64,000 nt of DNA, taken from Schistosoma haematobium (taxonomy: Eukaryota; Platyhelminthes; Trematoda; Strigeidida; Schistosomatidae). The stretch spans positions 35,678,536 to 35,742,535 of the forward strand of contig NC_067198.1 of the NCBI RefSeq assembly GCF_000699445.3, given 5' to 3'. Under the pieces are notes generated by a model. It made no database searches. It was not told the DNA's origin and was given only the letters and a program-made list of their open reading frames with translations. The position numbers were made by a program, and so were the translations under genes. The stretch's first letter is position 1. Each line of letters opens with the position of its first letter. Positions 23,429 through 34,957 of this stretch are shown in pieces.

Positions 23429-26401
23429 CTGTAAAATTAAAATAAAATTAATATACAGAAATTGTTATCAGAAGGAGTTTTGTAGAGATATTAGTAATTT
23501 CAATAGTTGAAATCATGAGTCGATTGAAGCTACACTACGATGGAAAACCTAGAAGCACTAGGAGGCCGTTTCGTCCTATTGTGGGACTCCTTAGCACTGC
23601 GAATCAACGATCCCACTGGCGGCATTCGAACCCAGGACCTAGCAGTCTCGTGCAAGAACGCTTAAATTACTGGATCACTGAGTCAGCATCCAATGATGTT
23701 AATGTCTAATCTCAACCAATCCGTGAAATTGCGCGATCATCTTCCATTATACTGAGGTAGATACCTGTCTCTACCCGATATGGATTAGCTCCATTCTTCA
23801 TGGCTTCTCATTAGAACTACGAAAAGTCCCTCACGAAGCTAGTCACTAGAGAGCACATGGTAATTATTCGTAGAGAGGGTTGTGGAGATTATTAAATTTT
23901 TGATTGAGATCATGAACATGATCATTATCATGTACAATAAACATTCCCGAGTTAGACTTGTTCAAACTGAATAATTATGAATTTTAATTGTGGACGACTA
24001 TATGATATTATGAAAGGCTTACAAATTACTGAGATGTAAAATATTGAAGCATTACATTTGTTGACATATTCTACTTATCATTTACCGCCTGGGAGAAACG
24101 AAAGATAAATTTATTAGAATTCATGTATTTATTTTACACTAAATATATGAAGATATAGAATGTTGTAAAAGAAATTGTTTCTGACTTTGAACTAAGTTTG
24201 AACTTGAATGTGAACGGGATTCCTTGAGCTCATTGTTATTAAAAAGGTAATGATTGCACAAATTATTGGTTTTTATATAAGTTAGTGGTTGTTCATTATA
24301 TTCAACCTCCACCTTACATCTCAACATAGTGCACATGATGATGATGAAGTCACCTAGACTAGCAACTATATTGCAACTTGGTCGATAGAATTCGATCTGC
24401 ACTAACAAGGACATGACACACATGACATTGGTCACCACTCGATGATCAATCATTTGTAAATATTAACTTTCATATTCATTTTAAAACAACGATAATCGGT
24501 TACACAATTCTTTAAAATATTAATTGTTCGACGACAGGTTTGTAGAGTACAAAGGAGAAAGATGTTAGAAAGTGTCCACTGATGTGGGGGTGGGTGTATA
24601 TAATAAATTAAAAAGCAGAGTTATTTTTATCTAGTATATCAACAACGTTGACAGTCAGAACAAATATTACTTATTAACTTATTTAGATAAATAAAATATT
24701 TCACTAATCTGAATAAAACATGATCTTTATTCTAAAAAGAAAATTGAGTTATTCGTGAGGACTGATTATTCTTACCATAAAAGAATAGTTTACTGGTAAT
24801 GAACATAAAATGCGTAACATTCGAAATGGTATAATACAGTCTAATTTCACTTGACTAAGTGATTACATGGTTATTTTACCGAGGACAGAATCCTACTTTA
24901 GGAAGCATCATCAAACTATTCAAATGACTTCAGTACATGATGAAAAACGAAGTTTTAAAACATAGTTTCGTCTCATCGAACAGCAAATTAGATAGAATAT
25001 GTAATCTCACTGATTTCTGCCTCTTTTTATATTATAGATAGGTTTGTCGAAATTACTAAATAACCGCGTTGATAGTTGCGGAATATTTTAAGTTGATTGA
25101 ACGTTAGAAAGACAGGTTACTAGATCCTAACTACAGGTTTCATATTCGATTTCTGAGGACGGTTCCTGAAGCATAATAATATGAAATTTCATTCTAGTGC
25201 AAATCATTGACGAAATATAAGATAATCTAGTAATCAGTTAAGTAAATATCATTTTAAATAATCCAAACTAATCTTTAAAGAAATCTGAGAAAATTCCGAT
25301 TTTTAGTTCATTTTCGTCACTAGCTCTACAATAATTGAAGAAATATAGAATATCAGATGGGTTTTGTGGATATTATAGTAATTTCAATGATTGAGATCAT
25401 GAGTCATTTGAAGCTAGACCACTATGGGAGACATGGAAGCACTGGACGGCCGTCTCGTCCCACTGTGGGGCTCCTCAGCAGTGCGCATCCACGACCTCGC
25501 CCACTGCGAGATTCGAACCCAGGACCTACTGGTTTCGCGCGCGAGGACTTAACCACTAGACCACTGAGCCGGTATCCAACGGTGTTAATGTCTAACTTAA
25601 ACTAATTTACGAAACTGAGTGACACATCCACCATTGTCTTCAGTGAGTTACTATCTCACAACAACAAATATAGATTACTAAAAATCATTGTATGATACAT
25701 GTTTTCATTCTGACTAAAAAAATTCTACCAACACCAACGATCTATAATATACATACATAGAGGTAAAATGATTAAAATCATCTATCACATCGAGTACCAT
25801 AAATGATTCACATTTTAAAATTCAATGGTTTTAGAGAGAGAGAGAAAAAAAACATTTTCAACTGACTATCCCCAATCATAACATACATTCACCTACTCAT
25901 ACATATATCCACATATACGATCTATTTTCATTTGATTCATTCATTAGATTAAGTTCATTTTAATCAATTTCAAGAAAATTAATTATATCAATATTATTCA
26001 ATACACTTACCTCTATTTAAATATTCTTTATTTATATTGATTTCATTATTACTATTACTATTATTATTCAATTTTTCTATTGTATATTTATTTTTATTAC
26101 ATAATAATTGATGATTGATTATTGATTTATTATATAATAAATCATTTTGTTTATATTGATTTATAAATAAATTTAAATAATTTTGATAATTTAAAATGAA
26201 TTCATTATCATTTATTTGATTAAATAAATTGAAATTTTGTTTTAAATTTAATTTATAATTATTATTGATAATTGTATTATTTAATTGTTCATTATTTAAT
26301 ATAAAATTAGATAAATTTAATATATTCCAATATTTATTATTTATATTATAAATTTCATTTGTATTTGAATTCATAATTGAAGAAATCATAAATGAATTCA
26401 T
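23058..26401 (-). CDS. Homeobox protein, ANTP-class-like (two exons, 253 aa)
   Basis: Joined exons on the minus strand are 26401-26011 (391 nt) and 23428-23058 (371 nt). The junction restores an Asp codon and keeps one frame to a TAG stop. The homeodomain occupies residues 192-251, almost at the C-terminus. All diagnostic positions are present: Arg5 (R196), Leu16 (L207), Phe20 (F211), Trp48 (W239), Phe49 (F240), Gln50, Asn51 (N242) and Arg53 (R244), with helix 3 reading [17 protein letters not shown]. The N-terminal 190 residues are very rich in Asn, Ile, Leu and Lys with no recognised motif. It should be a DNA-binding nuclear transcription factor. The class is ANTP/NK-like by helix 3, but I cannot place it in a named family. 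The 2.6 kb intron holds two SINE copies and an R1 repeat. Confidence 0.92.
23467..23820 (-). mobile_element. tRNA-derived hammerhead SINE in the homeobox intron
   Basis: Full-length form in the same sense as the gene. It begins (3' end) with the ATCAGAAGGAGTTTTG motif shared by five other loci and ends with the 5' head. The core is CTAAGGA (G5 changed). Its 3' end lies within 40 bp of the exon 2 acceptor. Confidence 0.85.
23874..23918 (-). repeat. SINE 3' tip fragment
   Basis: GGTTGTGGAGATTATTAAAT and the next ~25 bases match the 3' tip of the SINE at 62-100. Nothing else of the element follows. Confidence 0.5.
24285..24470. repeat. Dispersed repeat R1, partial copy in the homeobox intron
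   Basis: Matches the first half of the family: CACCTTACATCTCAACATAG, TGGTCGATAGAATTCGATCT and CGATGATCAATCATTTGTAA. Confidence 0.6.
25350..25664 (-). mobile_element. tRNA-derived hammerhead SINE in the homeobox intron
   Basis: Well-preserved body, B-box complement GATTCGAACCC (25511-25521) and A-box complement. Hammerhead first core block CTGAGGA intact, second block GAGA altered. Confidence 0.86.
26011..26401 (-). CDS. Homeobox gene exon 1
   Basis: The ATG at 26401 opens a frame of 130 codons plus one base, ending at donor GTAAGT (minus strand, starting at 26010). Composition is extremely AT-rich and Asn-rich (runs such as [13 protein letters not shown]), typical of poorly constrained schistosome N-termini. 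The frame stays open for a short way upstream of the ATG, so a slightly earlier start or an upstream exon is possible. Confidence 0.8.
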
Positions 26402-26470
26402 TATTATTACAATTGAAAATAATAATGACTAACTAGTACTGAAAAAAAGGGGGGAAAGATACTAAATGAA
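26402..26470 (-). promoter_or_regulatory. Possible splice acceptor just upstream of the homeobox start
   Basis: On the minus strand a run of C and T residues is followed by CAG at 26441-26439, 37 nt before the ATG. This is what a 3' splice site looks like. It could take a spliced-leader exon (trans-splicing is known in schistosomes) or a non-coding 5' exon. It could also be chance. Confidence 0.35.
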
Positions 26471-27127
26471 TAAATAAACAATTCAGATGGTAATAAACTT
26501 TTCTCATTTTAGATTTTCTTTTTAATCAAATCAATTAACCAATCAGTTTTTTTCTCTTAGAAAAAAACATAAATATTTCTTAACAGTTCATTCATAATGT
26601 GAGAAAGAAAGAGAGAGAGGGAGGGAGAGAGAAAAGTATTTTAATTTGATTGGTTGTTATTTACATCATTGAATATATATATATATATATATTCATAGTT
26701 ATGATTTAATACGTAACGTCATCTGTTATTTATTCTCGAATCCATTTTTGTGATGCAAAATTTTTTCTGTCCTCCTATAGACACATATATTTTCCATATA
26801 TAACTATATAGACGAATGTATAGCTTAAGTAAATGATTTTGTCGAAAAGACAATTTTCTTCGTTGAATTCCCTTTTTCTTATTCACAATGATACTATGGG
26901 TTATTTTAATTATTAGACCATTTAGTTCTCAGTATTTTTCTTTTCTTCTCCTTAAGATTAATTAAACACTAATCTTATTTTTATAGATAGAATAGGTTAA
27001 TGTAGGAAAAATAAACAAACAAATGTGTTTTCAAATGAGTTATATCCTTATTTAAAAGAAATTTGTGATAATTTCCAATAGATTTTAAGGATGATATTAA
27101 ATAATAATTATGATTTTTTGTTTAGTA

Positions 27128-27368
27128 TCAGAAGTTTTGTGAAGACTGTAATAATTTCAAGAGTTAAGATTATGAGTGAATTGAAGCTAGATCACGATGG
27201 AAAACCTAGATGGCCGTTTCGTTCTGTTGTGGGACTCCTCAGCAGTGTACATCCACCATCCCGCCTTGTGAGATTTGAACGCTTAACCTCGAGACCACTG
27301 AGCCGGCTGGCATCCAACGGTGTTAATATCTAACTTCAACTAATCCACGAAACTGAGCGACACATCCC
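27128..27368 (-). mobile_element. SINE with internal deletions
   Basis: The tRNA-like part has lost most of the B-box to A-box interval, and the hammerhead has lost the stem I 3' strand, although CTGAGGA and GAAA are both kept. Directly followed by a B LINE fragment. Confidence 0.8.
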
Positions 27369-27725
27369 CAGTCCATGTCGTCCTATGATATCTTTATATC
27401 CAGTGTTGTCTACTCCAACTTTGGCGTTTAGGTCTCTCATCGGGATGGTCAGGTTGCTTCCTGAACACTACACTATGATTAATTGCAGCCTCTCATATAA
27501 TTGATAATTCTCATCGTTGTTGCTATCATAGGCGGGTGCATAACATTGAATAACATTCATTGTGATTCTGTTCTTCTTTATTTTGAAGGATACTCTGATG
27601 ATTCTATATCCATGAGATTCCCATCCTATAAGCGTATTTTGTAATTTTTTGGACAGCATCAGAGCAACTCCCTTAGTGTGTGGGGTATTTTCCTCTTCGT
27701 GACCGGAGTATAGCAGCATCTCGTT
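27369..27725 (-). mobile_element. B LINE endonuclease fragment
   Basis: Minus-strand codons for [45 protein letters not shown] and, in a shifted frame at 27375-27450, the GDLNAKVG-type segment. It abuts the end of a SINE copy at 27369. Confidence 0.75.
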
Positions 27726-27996
27726 TCATCACTCGATTCGCTGTTATATAACACATTTTATTAATATAACCGTTACATATATTTATAGATTATGACTTTC
27801 ATTATCATTCAGTCAATCATGCATCATTATTTCAGAGTATATCCAGCATTTGGGAACCATCAATTGTTTATTACAATTATGACCTTAATTTTAAGATCTC
27901 TTGATCATCCAGCCACCGATAATTTGCAAATAACTGCTGTATAGCCTACATATAAAGATATACATTCATTTTACATATTATCAATTCACTTTTATA

Positions 27997-28365
27997 TCAG
28001 GAGGGGTTTCGTGGATATTATAGTAATTTAATAGTTCAATTCGTGGGTCGATTGAAGCTAGTTCTAGTTGGAAGCAGTGACCAGTGGAGTTCAACCGGGT
28101 CTGTTGTGAGATAGTAACTCACTGAAGACAATGGTGAATGTGTCACTCAATTTCGTGGATTAGTTGAGGTTAGACATTAACGCCGATGGATGCCGACTCA
28201 GTTGTCTAGTGGTTAAGCGTTCACGTGTTAGACTGGTAGTTCCTGGGCTCGAGTCTCGCAAGGCGGGATCGTGAATAAACACTGTTGAGGAGTCCCACAA
28301 TAGAACGAAACGGCCATCCAGTGCTTCCAGGTTTTCCATGGCGGTCTAGCTTAAATTGGACCATT
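27997..28365 (+). mobile_element. Full-length hammerhead SINE with inverted tip
   Basis: 27997-28064 is the SINE 3' end in minus sense; from about 28060 a complete plus-strand copy follows: 5' head, A box (28194-28215), B box CCTGGGCTCGAGTC, hammerhead region with C3 changed (TTGAGGA) and 3' body. The most complete copy for defining family length (~305 bp plus tip). Confidence 0.87.
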
Positions 28366-29096
28366 TTTATATGTTTGCTTTCGGATAATATTACTATTGC
28401 CAAAATATTTACACTTTGATCCACCACAAATCATACTAACTTCTCATCTGTTGGAGCCAACATCTCTATATTTGTAGTCCTATTTGTAGTTAGTTTCATG
28501 TTTGGTGATTTTAGAATTTATGGTTGGAACTCCGAGTCAACAAGAATAGCCAACAAAAGTATGAATGATATTTGTTCTTCTTATTATTATTATTAATTTA
28601 AACAATCATAATCAAACAATCTTTATCACTTTCTATGTCATTATTCGTTCATTTGATCTGGTTCAATTATCAATAATAACTAATTGAACTATATTTCGTT
28701 CTCAATTTGGACATGAATACTCCTACTTTGAAAGGTTTTGTAGGTGATGTTGACTTTTTTATGGAGTTATTTATGACTATCCAAACAAATTGAGCTATAT
28801 GGCCTAATCATATTTAAACTACCGTCAGATTTGTAAATCAGTCGTGGATGTCACTGTTACATATAATTCAAAAAGGAATAATAATGAGTGGGGTGGAAAT
28901 TTAATTAGGTACTTCTTAACACAGTCGGATTCTTAGTGGGAGCTGATAAATCTAGATTGGGCGATTAATTAAGAATCTGTTATCCTGGCTTTCTATAATT
29001 CTAATCTAATAGGAAAATCAGGTAACCAATACAAATATATATCACATGGCACAAATTAGTGTGGCGTTTGATCCTGGCTTTTAATGTACACATGCC

Positions 29097-29545
29097 GTTA
29101 TATCCAGACGGGAATAAATGAATGGTAACCGCTAGTAATTATTTATCGACTAATATTAACGAATATTCTTATTGTATGACTATCAAGTAATTATATGTAT
29201 ATTCAGATTCCTTTCGTTATAAGCTTTTATTTGATCTATTGGTTATTGTTATATGATTTGTTATTCTCAATTTATTTTCAATCTAGTAGTCGCAGTTTCT
29301 GACAATCACAGCCACTTTTGGCTTGATCTTGCATAAATGTTATTTTTTATACTATGGTATGATGTAGCCTGATTTTGCTTGTATATACACCAAGTATGCT
29401 GGAAATATAAGATTCGATATAACGGAGGCTGAGATTGGCGTTCTGGACTTAACAGGCAGGGCTAGGCAGAAAAATGACCAATCGGAACTGTGGACTGCCC
29501 GTACTGGTGTATGAGTCATTAGTTCGGTTGTATAAGTCAACGAAT
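29097..29545 (+). repeat. Dispersed repeat R2, plus copy
   Basis: Begins GTTATATCCAGACGGGAATA; shares TTTGCTTGTATATACACCAA and AACAGGCAGGGCTAGGCAGA with the 18.8 kb copy. Confidence 0.65.
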
Positions 29546-32217
29546 CTAAATTGGCAATAGTATATAATCATATAGCTAAGGACATAACACATCCATAGAC
29601 TCAAAACCACATACCTAAAACATTATAATTTCATTCCATAGTACACAGTGTGTTAGTCTGTTTTTCGAAGTATAACGGGCATAAGCAACCCTATCGCAAA
29701 TCATATAAGATATTTACCCATCCTATTTGTCAACTTTAAGTCTTAATTTCATTATAACTAGGAACTGAACCTACAGATATCCAAATAAAGGTAATTATAT
29801 CGTATCTTACTTAAAAACATCAGATTGATGGCTAAGAAGACCTCAGGATGTTTATCATTTTGATATCACTTAATGAAGCTCGTGTGTTGGAACTTTGGTG
29901 TTAGTCCGTTCATACAGGTATTGGATTCGTGGCACTTATTCGTCCATTCTTTTGGATCGTTGACTTTATTCCTCAGTTCAATCTTATCGTGGTTGAATTG
30001 GGACAAGAAAAACAATAACTAAAAGTAGTAAGATCGTTTATTAATGGCAATAACTCATAGAAACTCCATAGTTTATTATTTGGCGAACCACCAAAGGATC
30101 TGTAGAAACCTTATAAAAAGATAAGTTTCACTTGTTGAAGTTTCGATAGAAAAATCTGTAACTGTCTGAAACTTAGTCGATTTTGGCTTTGTTGACGTTG
30201 TTCAAATGTCATGTGGACTCCGTGTTCTCAAAGACAAAAAGAGCGATGACGTTTCAGATACAAAAGGTTTGATTAATTTGAAGATGATGATTTGGGGAAC
30301 AGGTGCAACAAAGTTAGCCTCTCGTCGTATAAATGTCAACGAAGTTGAAGTATTGGAACTGTTGACTCTGTTCGTTCGTAATGAAATTCGGTTTCGTGGT
30401 GCTTGTTCATGCGTTTTGGTTGGGCCTTTCGGCTTGCATACAGATTTGTCGGTATATTTATCTATCGCGGTTGAATCAGAGAAGATGGAGGCACATCATT
30501 CTGAAGTAAAGAGTATTTAATTCACTAAGTGTTGTTTTTTTTTGGCCAGACAAGCTGGAGTACTTCAACCAGGAACTGTTTTACCAATAGAAGTAAAATG
30601 CTCCAGATTATTGTGTAAGTCACTCCTTATAACAGTTTGGTTGTACAACTTTAATAAAGTTGTTGTTGAGGTCATCTAAGTCTCCATGTACAGACACTCT
30701 ATATTCTTTTAGTGAACACTTTCTCGCTCCACATGTGGACTTATTAGGCACATTCTTGTTATATATTGCTATAATCGTTGCTATGTTCCGCTAAGAAAGT
30801 TTTCTCGTTTTTGCCTTTTCATTATGTTTTATCCGTCTACATTATATTCCCATATAAAAACATATTATTATTTATATAGCATTTAAATTTGTTCTTATTC
30901 ATTCACATAGTAACGTGTATTTCTCATATGTATCTACTGTAAGAACAGTCAAGTGAACTGAATGTTAGGCATTTCGTGTAGACCAGGACTAGCAAAATTA
31001 ATACTAGTTTTTGGAGTACATATTTTCATCCGAAAAAGTATTCGTTAAATAATTGCGTTACCATCCACGTAACGGAAAGTACAAGCTGAAAATCCCTCTA
31101 CAACACTTTATTGGAAAGTGTTGTCATTTTTTTGTCTTGTATTTTAGCATTTATTCAGGTCTTTTCTAACCGCACTTTATGTTCTTCAGTCTTCCTCGTC
31201 TGGACTTTAATTATTTGGCCTTGGTTGAAGACTTACCTTTTTACCACGTATATTTACTGTTGTGTGTTGCCATACCATTGATAGCTAGGTCGAGTCTGAT
31301 TAAACTCAAAGTCACGTTGTGGTTCAGCGTCTGACTGTTAACCTTTTACTATCTGTTTCGAAAGGCTACTGGAATCCTTGAATATAGATCTGTGGTCCCA
31401 TCTTGTTGAGAATATTTTTTATTGATTCTCAGGCATCTAATTATTATTCATTAATTGTTCATTTAGTTGTTTAGAAGGTTAGTTTATGTTAGAGAAACAC
31501 TTGACTGTATAGCACAGGCTGTACCATTTGAGGTATTTTGTGCTTTTGATACAGTTTGTTTTCTTTTTAAATTTGAACCGTTTAAATTGAGTACAGATTT
31601 TGTGTTTTGATATAATTTAATACGAGTCACTAAAAAACGCTTCACACGCTATACAGAAGAACGTAATTTGGCCTAATCGAATAAAATTTGGTTTGTTGGT
31701 TCTGCATTGAAACCGAATATTGGTATTTAGGTCGTAACAGTTTATGTGATAAGCCACTTATCCTTCAGTTTCGGAAAGAAGACCCCGAAATTTTCGTTTG
31801 AAACATTAATTTATAGTTTAAACTTGCTTTCATGTTATACAAAGCATAATTATTTGAATCTATTGATCTTTAGTTGACTTCACTTAATACAGACGAGGAG
31901 AGATAAAATAGAAATCAGCCATTAGTTCTGCATTAGCCGACTTAAACAGGTTAGTAAATCGCAGAACAAAATGAGTCAAATACGAGAGTACTTCGGAAAC
32001 AGGCATTATATTCATCCTTTGATTTAGACGGATGATAAGAGACGCGAACAGGAGAAGGCATAGCCTTCTGGTCCAAAATATTATCTGGTGGAAGCATTAG
32101 TGGATCTCCAAACAATCAATGAATACTATGAGCAGGAAAACGGACAATGAATAAGATCAGTAAGTTGATAGACACACAAATAATATGTGCATGTTTATAA
32201 TTATCAGGAACACTTAT

Positions 32218-32252
<35 letters not shown>

Positions 32253-32661
32253 AAAGTTACAATCAATAATAAAAAAGAAATTCTTATTGAAAAATTAAAG
32301 ACCAACCATAACAAGCAATTTTAATTACTAAATTCCCTCCGAAATCCATAATATAGCGACACACCGATTTTATAAGAGAGAAGCCTACTATACATCCTTC
32401 TTCATAGTTTCACTTAGGGGGACCACTTAGAAAACACGAAACAAACCCATAGGTCAACTAACTTTGACTATCAAATGTTATGACTTATCATAGAGTTTGA
32501 ACATAAGCAACAATTTATCATGTGGCAATCAATAAATGCCCGCGATCATGTTTGACCTTCGGTTTGAGTTGCGATTCACATTATAAGCAAATAACTTCGT
32601 TAATTCAAACTGTGGAATCTTACCCCGCAGTTTCTTCAATGTACCATATAATATTTTTGTA
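29546..32661. other. No gene recognised; less AT-rich segment
   Basis: A frame at 30206-30520 (104 aa) has no recognised domain. A weak direct similarity exists between 29880-30000 and 30340-30480. Bases 30000-32200 are less AT-rich than the flanks, so an undetected repeat or an unrecognised exon cannot be excluded. Confidence 0.4.
32219..32250. repeat. (TA)n microsatellite
   Basis: About sixteen TA units. Confidence 0.95.
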
Positions 32662-32735
32662 GTGGCATTGGACCATAACCACACAATCCTCAGAGCTGAA
32701 TACGAGATTACTCGGAAAATAGATATTCAATATCA
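32662..32735. repeat. 73-bp direct repeat, copy 1
   Basis: TAGTGGCATTGGACCATAAC through AGATATTCAATAT recurs at 34011-34083 with a single base difference seen. Confidence 0.75.
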
Positions 32736-33210
32736 GATGACCATCACTCACTGTTAATCATCTTGTAAAAACTTATTTAGCCAAATACATCTTGCAGCAC
32801 CACATCACTTAGTAATATGACACATAGGCTTAACTGATTTCAATAACTAATAACCACTATATCTCAATTAAATCGTATTCCGCCTTATGATAAACTGCAT
32901 ACTTGCAACTAACTTGTATGCCCAATCAGCCGGCAAGTATAAATATAAATAAATAGTCTGCCGCAGATCAGAACATTGAGTCTAGAGCATGTCTCTTACG
33001 AATACACTCATGTTTAACGATTTGTTCCTAGCTATCTGTCCAAAATTCATATAATTGTCACTCACGTATTGAAATTTTGTTTTGATAACCATTCATGTGC
33101 ATTAGTAGTATTACTAAATTCTATCACGGTCAAGTAAAAATGAGGTCGAGAAAATCTCTCCGTAACTAAATAAACCGTATCAAACTAACTAGAACACTAT
33201 AAATAAAAAC

Positions 33211-33418
33211 AATATATTTGTAATATCCCAATGAGTAGAAAATTAGATTTTCTGACGTTTCGTAACTCAGTGTAAGTCACTTCTTCAGAGAATAAATAAC
33301 CAAATTAAGATTAATCCAAGTTTAAATAGTACAACGGAACAATGCAATAATAATATTTGATCAATCAAAAACGTCAGAAAATCTAATTTTCTACTCATTG
33401 GGATATTACAAATATATT
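33211..33418. mobile_element. Short fold-back element with 50-bp perfect inverted repeats
   Basis: 33211-33260 and 33369-33418 are exact reverse complements (50 bp). The loop is ~108 bp. A related single arm occurs at 8272-8385. MITE-like. Confidence 0.75.
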
Positions 33419-34010
33419 ATTTTTATTTATGACAATCAACCCAATGTTCAATTTATTCGAAATTATCAAATGAAACCTTGGTGATGATACCTATAACTGG
33501 AACACTGGTTGGAATTCTTCTGCACGGTAAGACTTTTGTTCTTTCAGTTAACCTACTAATACAGATGCAATTGAAAATCACATATGGACAGGTTACCGGC
33601 ATAATTGTAAACTGATTTCATAATTTAAACCAAAACTAATGCCAGTATTAGCATTTCTACAATATTCATTACTTTAATATTTCTAAACACAAAATACTTA
33701 CTACCTATGCGTTAAGTTATTAACCAACGGCTATTAACACACATCGTTTTATTATTATGGTAATCCCATTTTTTATAGCTCAAATCTTCACCCAAATTTT
33801 CATTTCAAGCGTATTAAGCATGAAGGCAGATGATTTAAAACTATTACATGTATTTCCCGACCAGATGCTGCCGCCTTCTTTTTGATTTATCTTTCAGCTT
33901 ATCAATATCCAGAGGATTCTACCTCTTCTTGGTAACCTCCGGCGCGCGACAATCCCATCCCATTTGGTATCGAACCAACACCACGTTGATTCTAGTAGGA
34001 GAGTAGTGTA

Positions 34011-34083
34011 GTGGCATTGGACCATAACCACACAATCCTCAAAGCTGAATACGAGATTACTCGGAAAATAGATATTCAATATT
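34011..34083. repeat. 73-bp direct repeat, copy 2
   Basis: Second copy, 1.35 kb downstream of the first, in a locally GC-richer stretch (33890-34180) that I cannot assign. Confidence 0.75.
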
Positions 34084-34524
34084 TAACGCGGAGAAATACC
34101 TAAGGATAGAGAAGGCGCGAACAAGGTATTGAATGAATTGGAGTTGATCGAATGGCATGGCTCGGTCATGCAGGCGTGGTCCCTGCGGAATATTACCTTA
34201 TATCTTTTATTCATATTAAATATATTGTTCTTTCTCTAGCCTAAGCTTGTTCTTCATCATGTATTGGTAGTTGTTACGATACAGTGAGTTGGTGTAGACG
34301 ATAATGTGACTTCCACGTAGGGTCTTATAGATTAGGCAGTTATATCATGACAAATCTACAAATTTAGGATTAGGTCTATTATTAGAGCAGTACTAATATC
34401 ATAGTAGACCATAATTCTACATTTTCATACCAAACGTAAATCTTTCAGTTGATGCTAGCGAATATGCCATGAAATATTTCCTTGTTGAGCTTTCTGTTTA
34501 TAGGCTTGTTGTCCATAATTCTTC

Positions 34525-34957
34525 ATTCTGGCTAAAGTTTTTCGGCAAGGTTGTCGTCTACGGGACAGAGGTTGCTGACTCCGTGCCTAACCCTCCTCCT
34601 TTGCCCGAGCTTGGGACCGACACTTGGCCGTTTACCGGACACCATCGGCAACAGCCTACTGTAGTAGAGAGCAAACAAAATTTCATCTGAATAGGAAATT
34701 AAGAAAAAACTCTGGATAAGATACATTGTAGAAATCATCAGACTGCATCACGAGACAAGAGCAAACTTGGAATCCTAGGTGGAGGAGGAAAAGAGGATTA
34801 CCAAGGAACACACTGCGTCGGGACTTGAGAGTACACATCGATAGGATAAGTAACATCCCGAAAAGATTGCCCAGGACAGAGTTGGTTGAAGAATCCTGGT
34901 GGGTGGCCTGTGTTCTACCACAAAGCGTAACAGGCCTAAGTACGTAAGTAAGCAAAT
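34525..34957 (+). mobile_element. B-family element: inverted 5' leader fused to 3' end
   Basis: Same architecture as 4455-4834: leader antisense at about 34530-34615, then the 3' coding end (the TNSNNLL-type segment at 34640) and UTR, ending in GTACGTAAGTAAGC at 34938-34951. More diverged than the 4.5 kb copy. Confidence 0.65.

Noticed and set aside
30206..30520. 104-aa open frame as a gene
   Set aside because: No recognised motif, no splice context, and the flanks look repeat-derived; kept only as part of an unassigned region.
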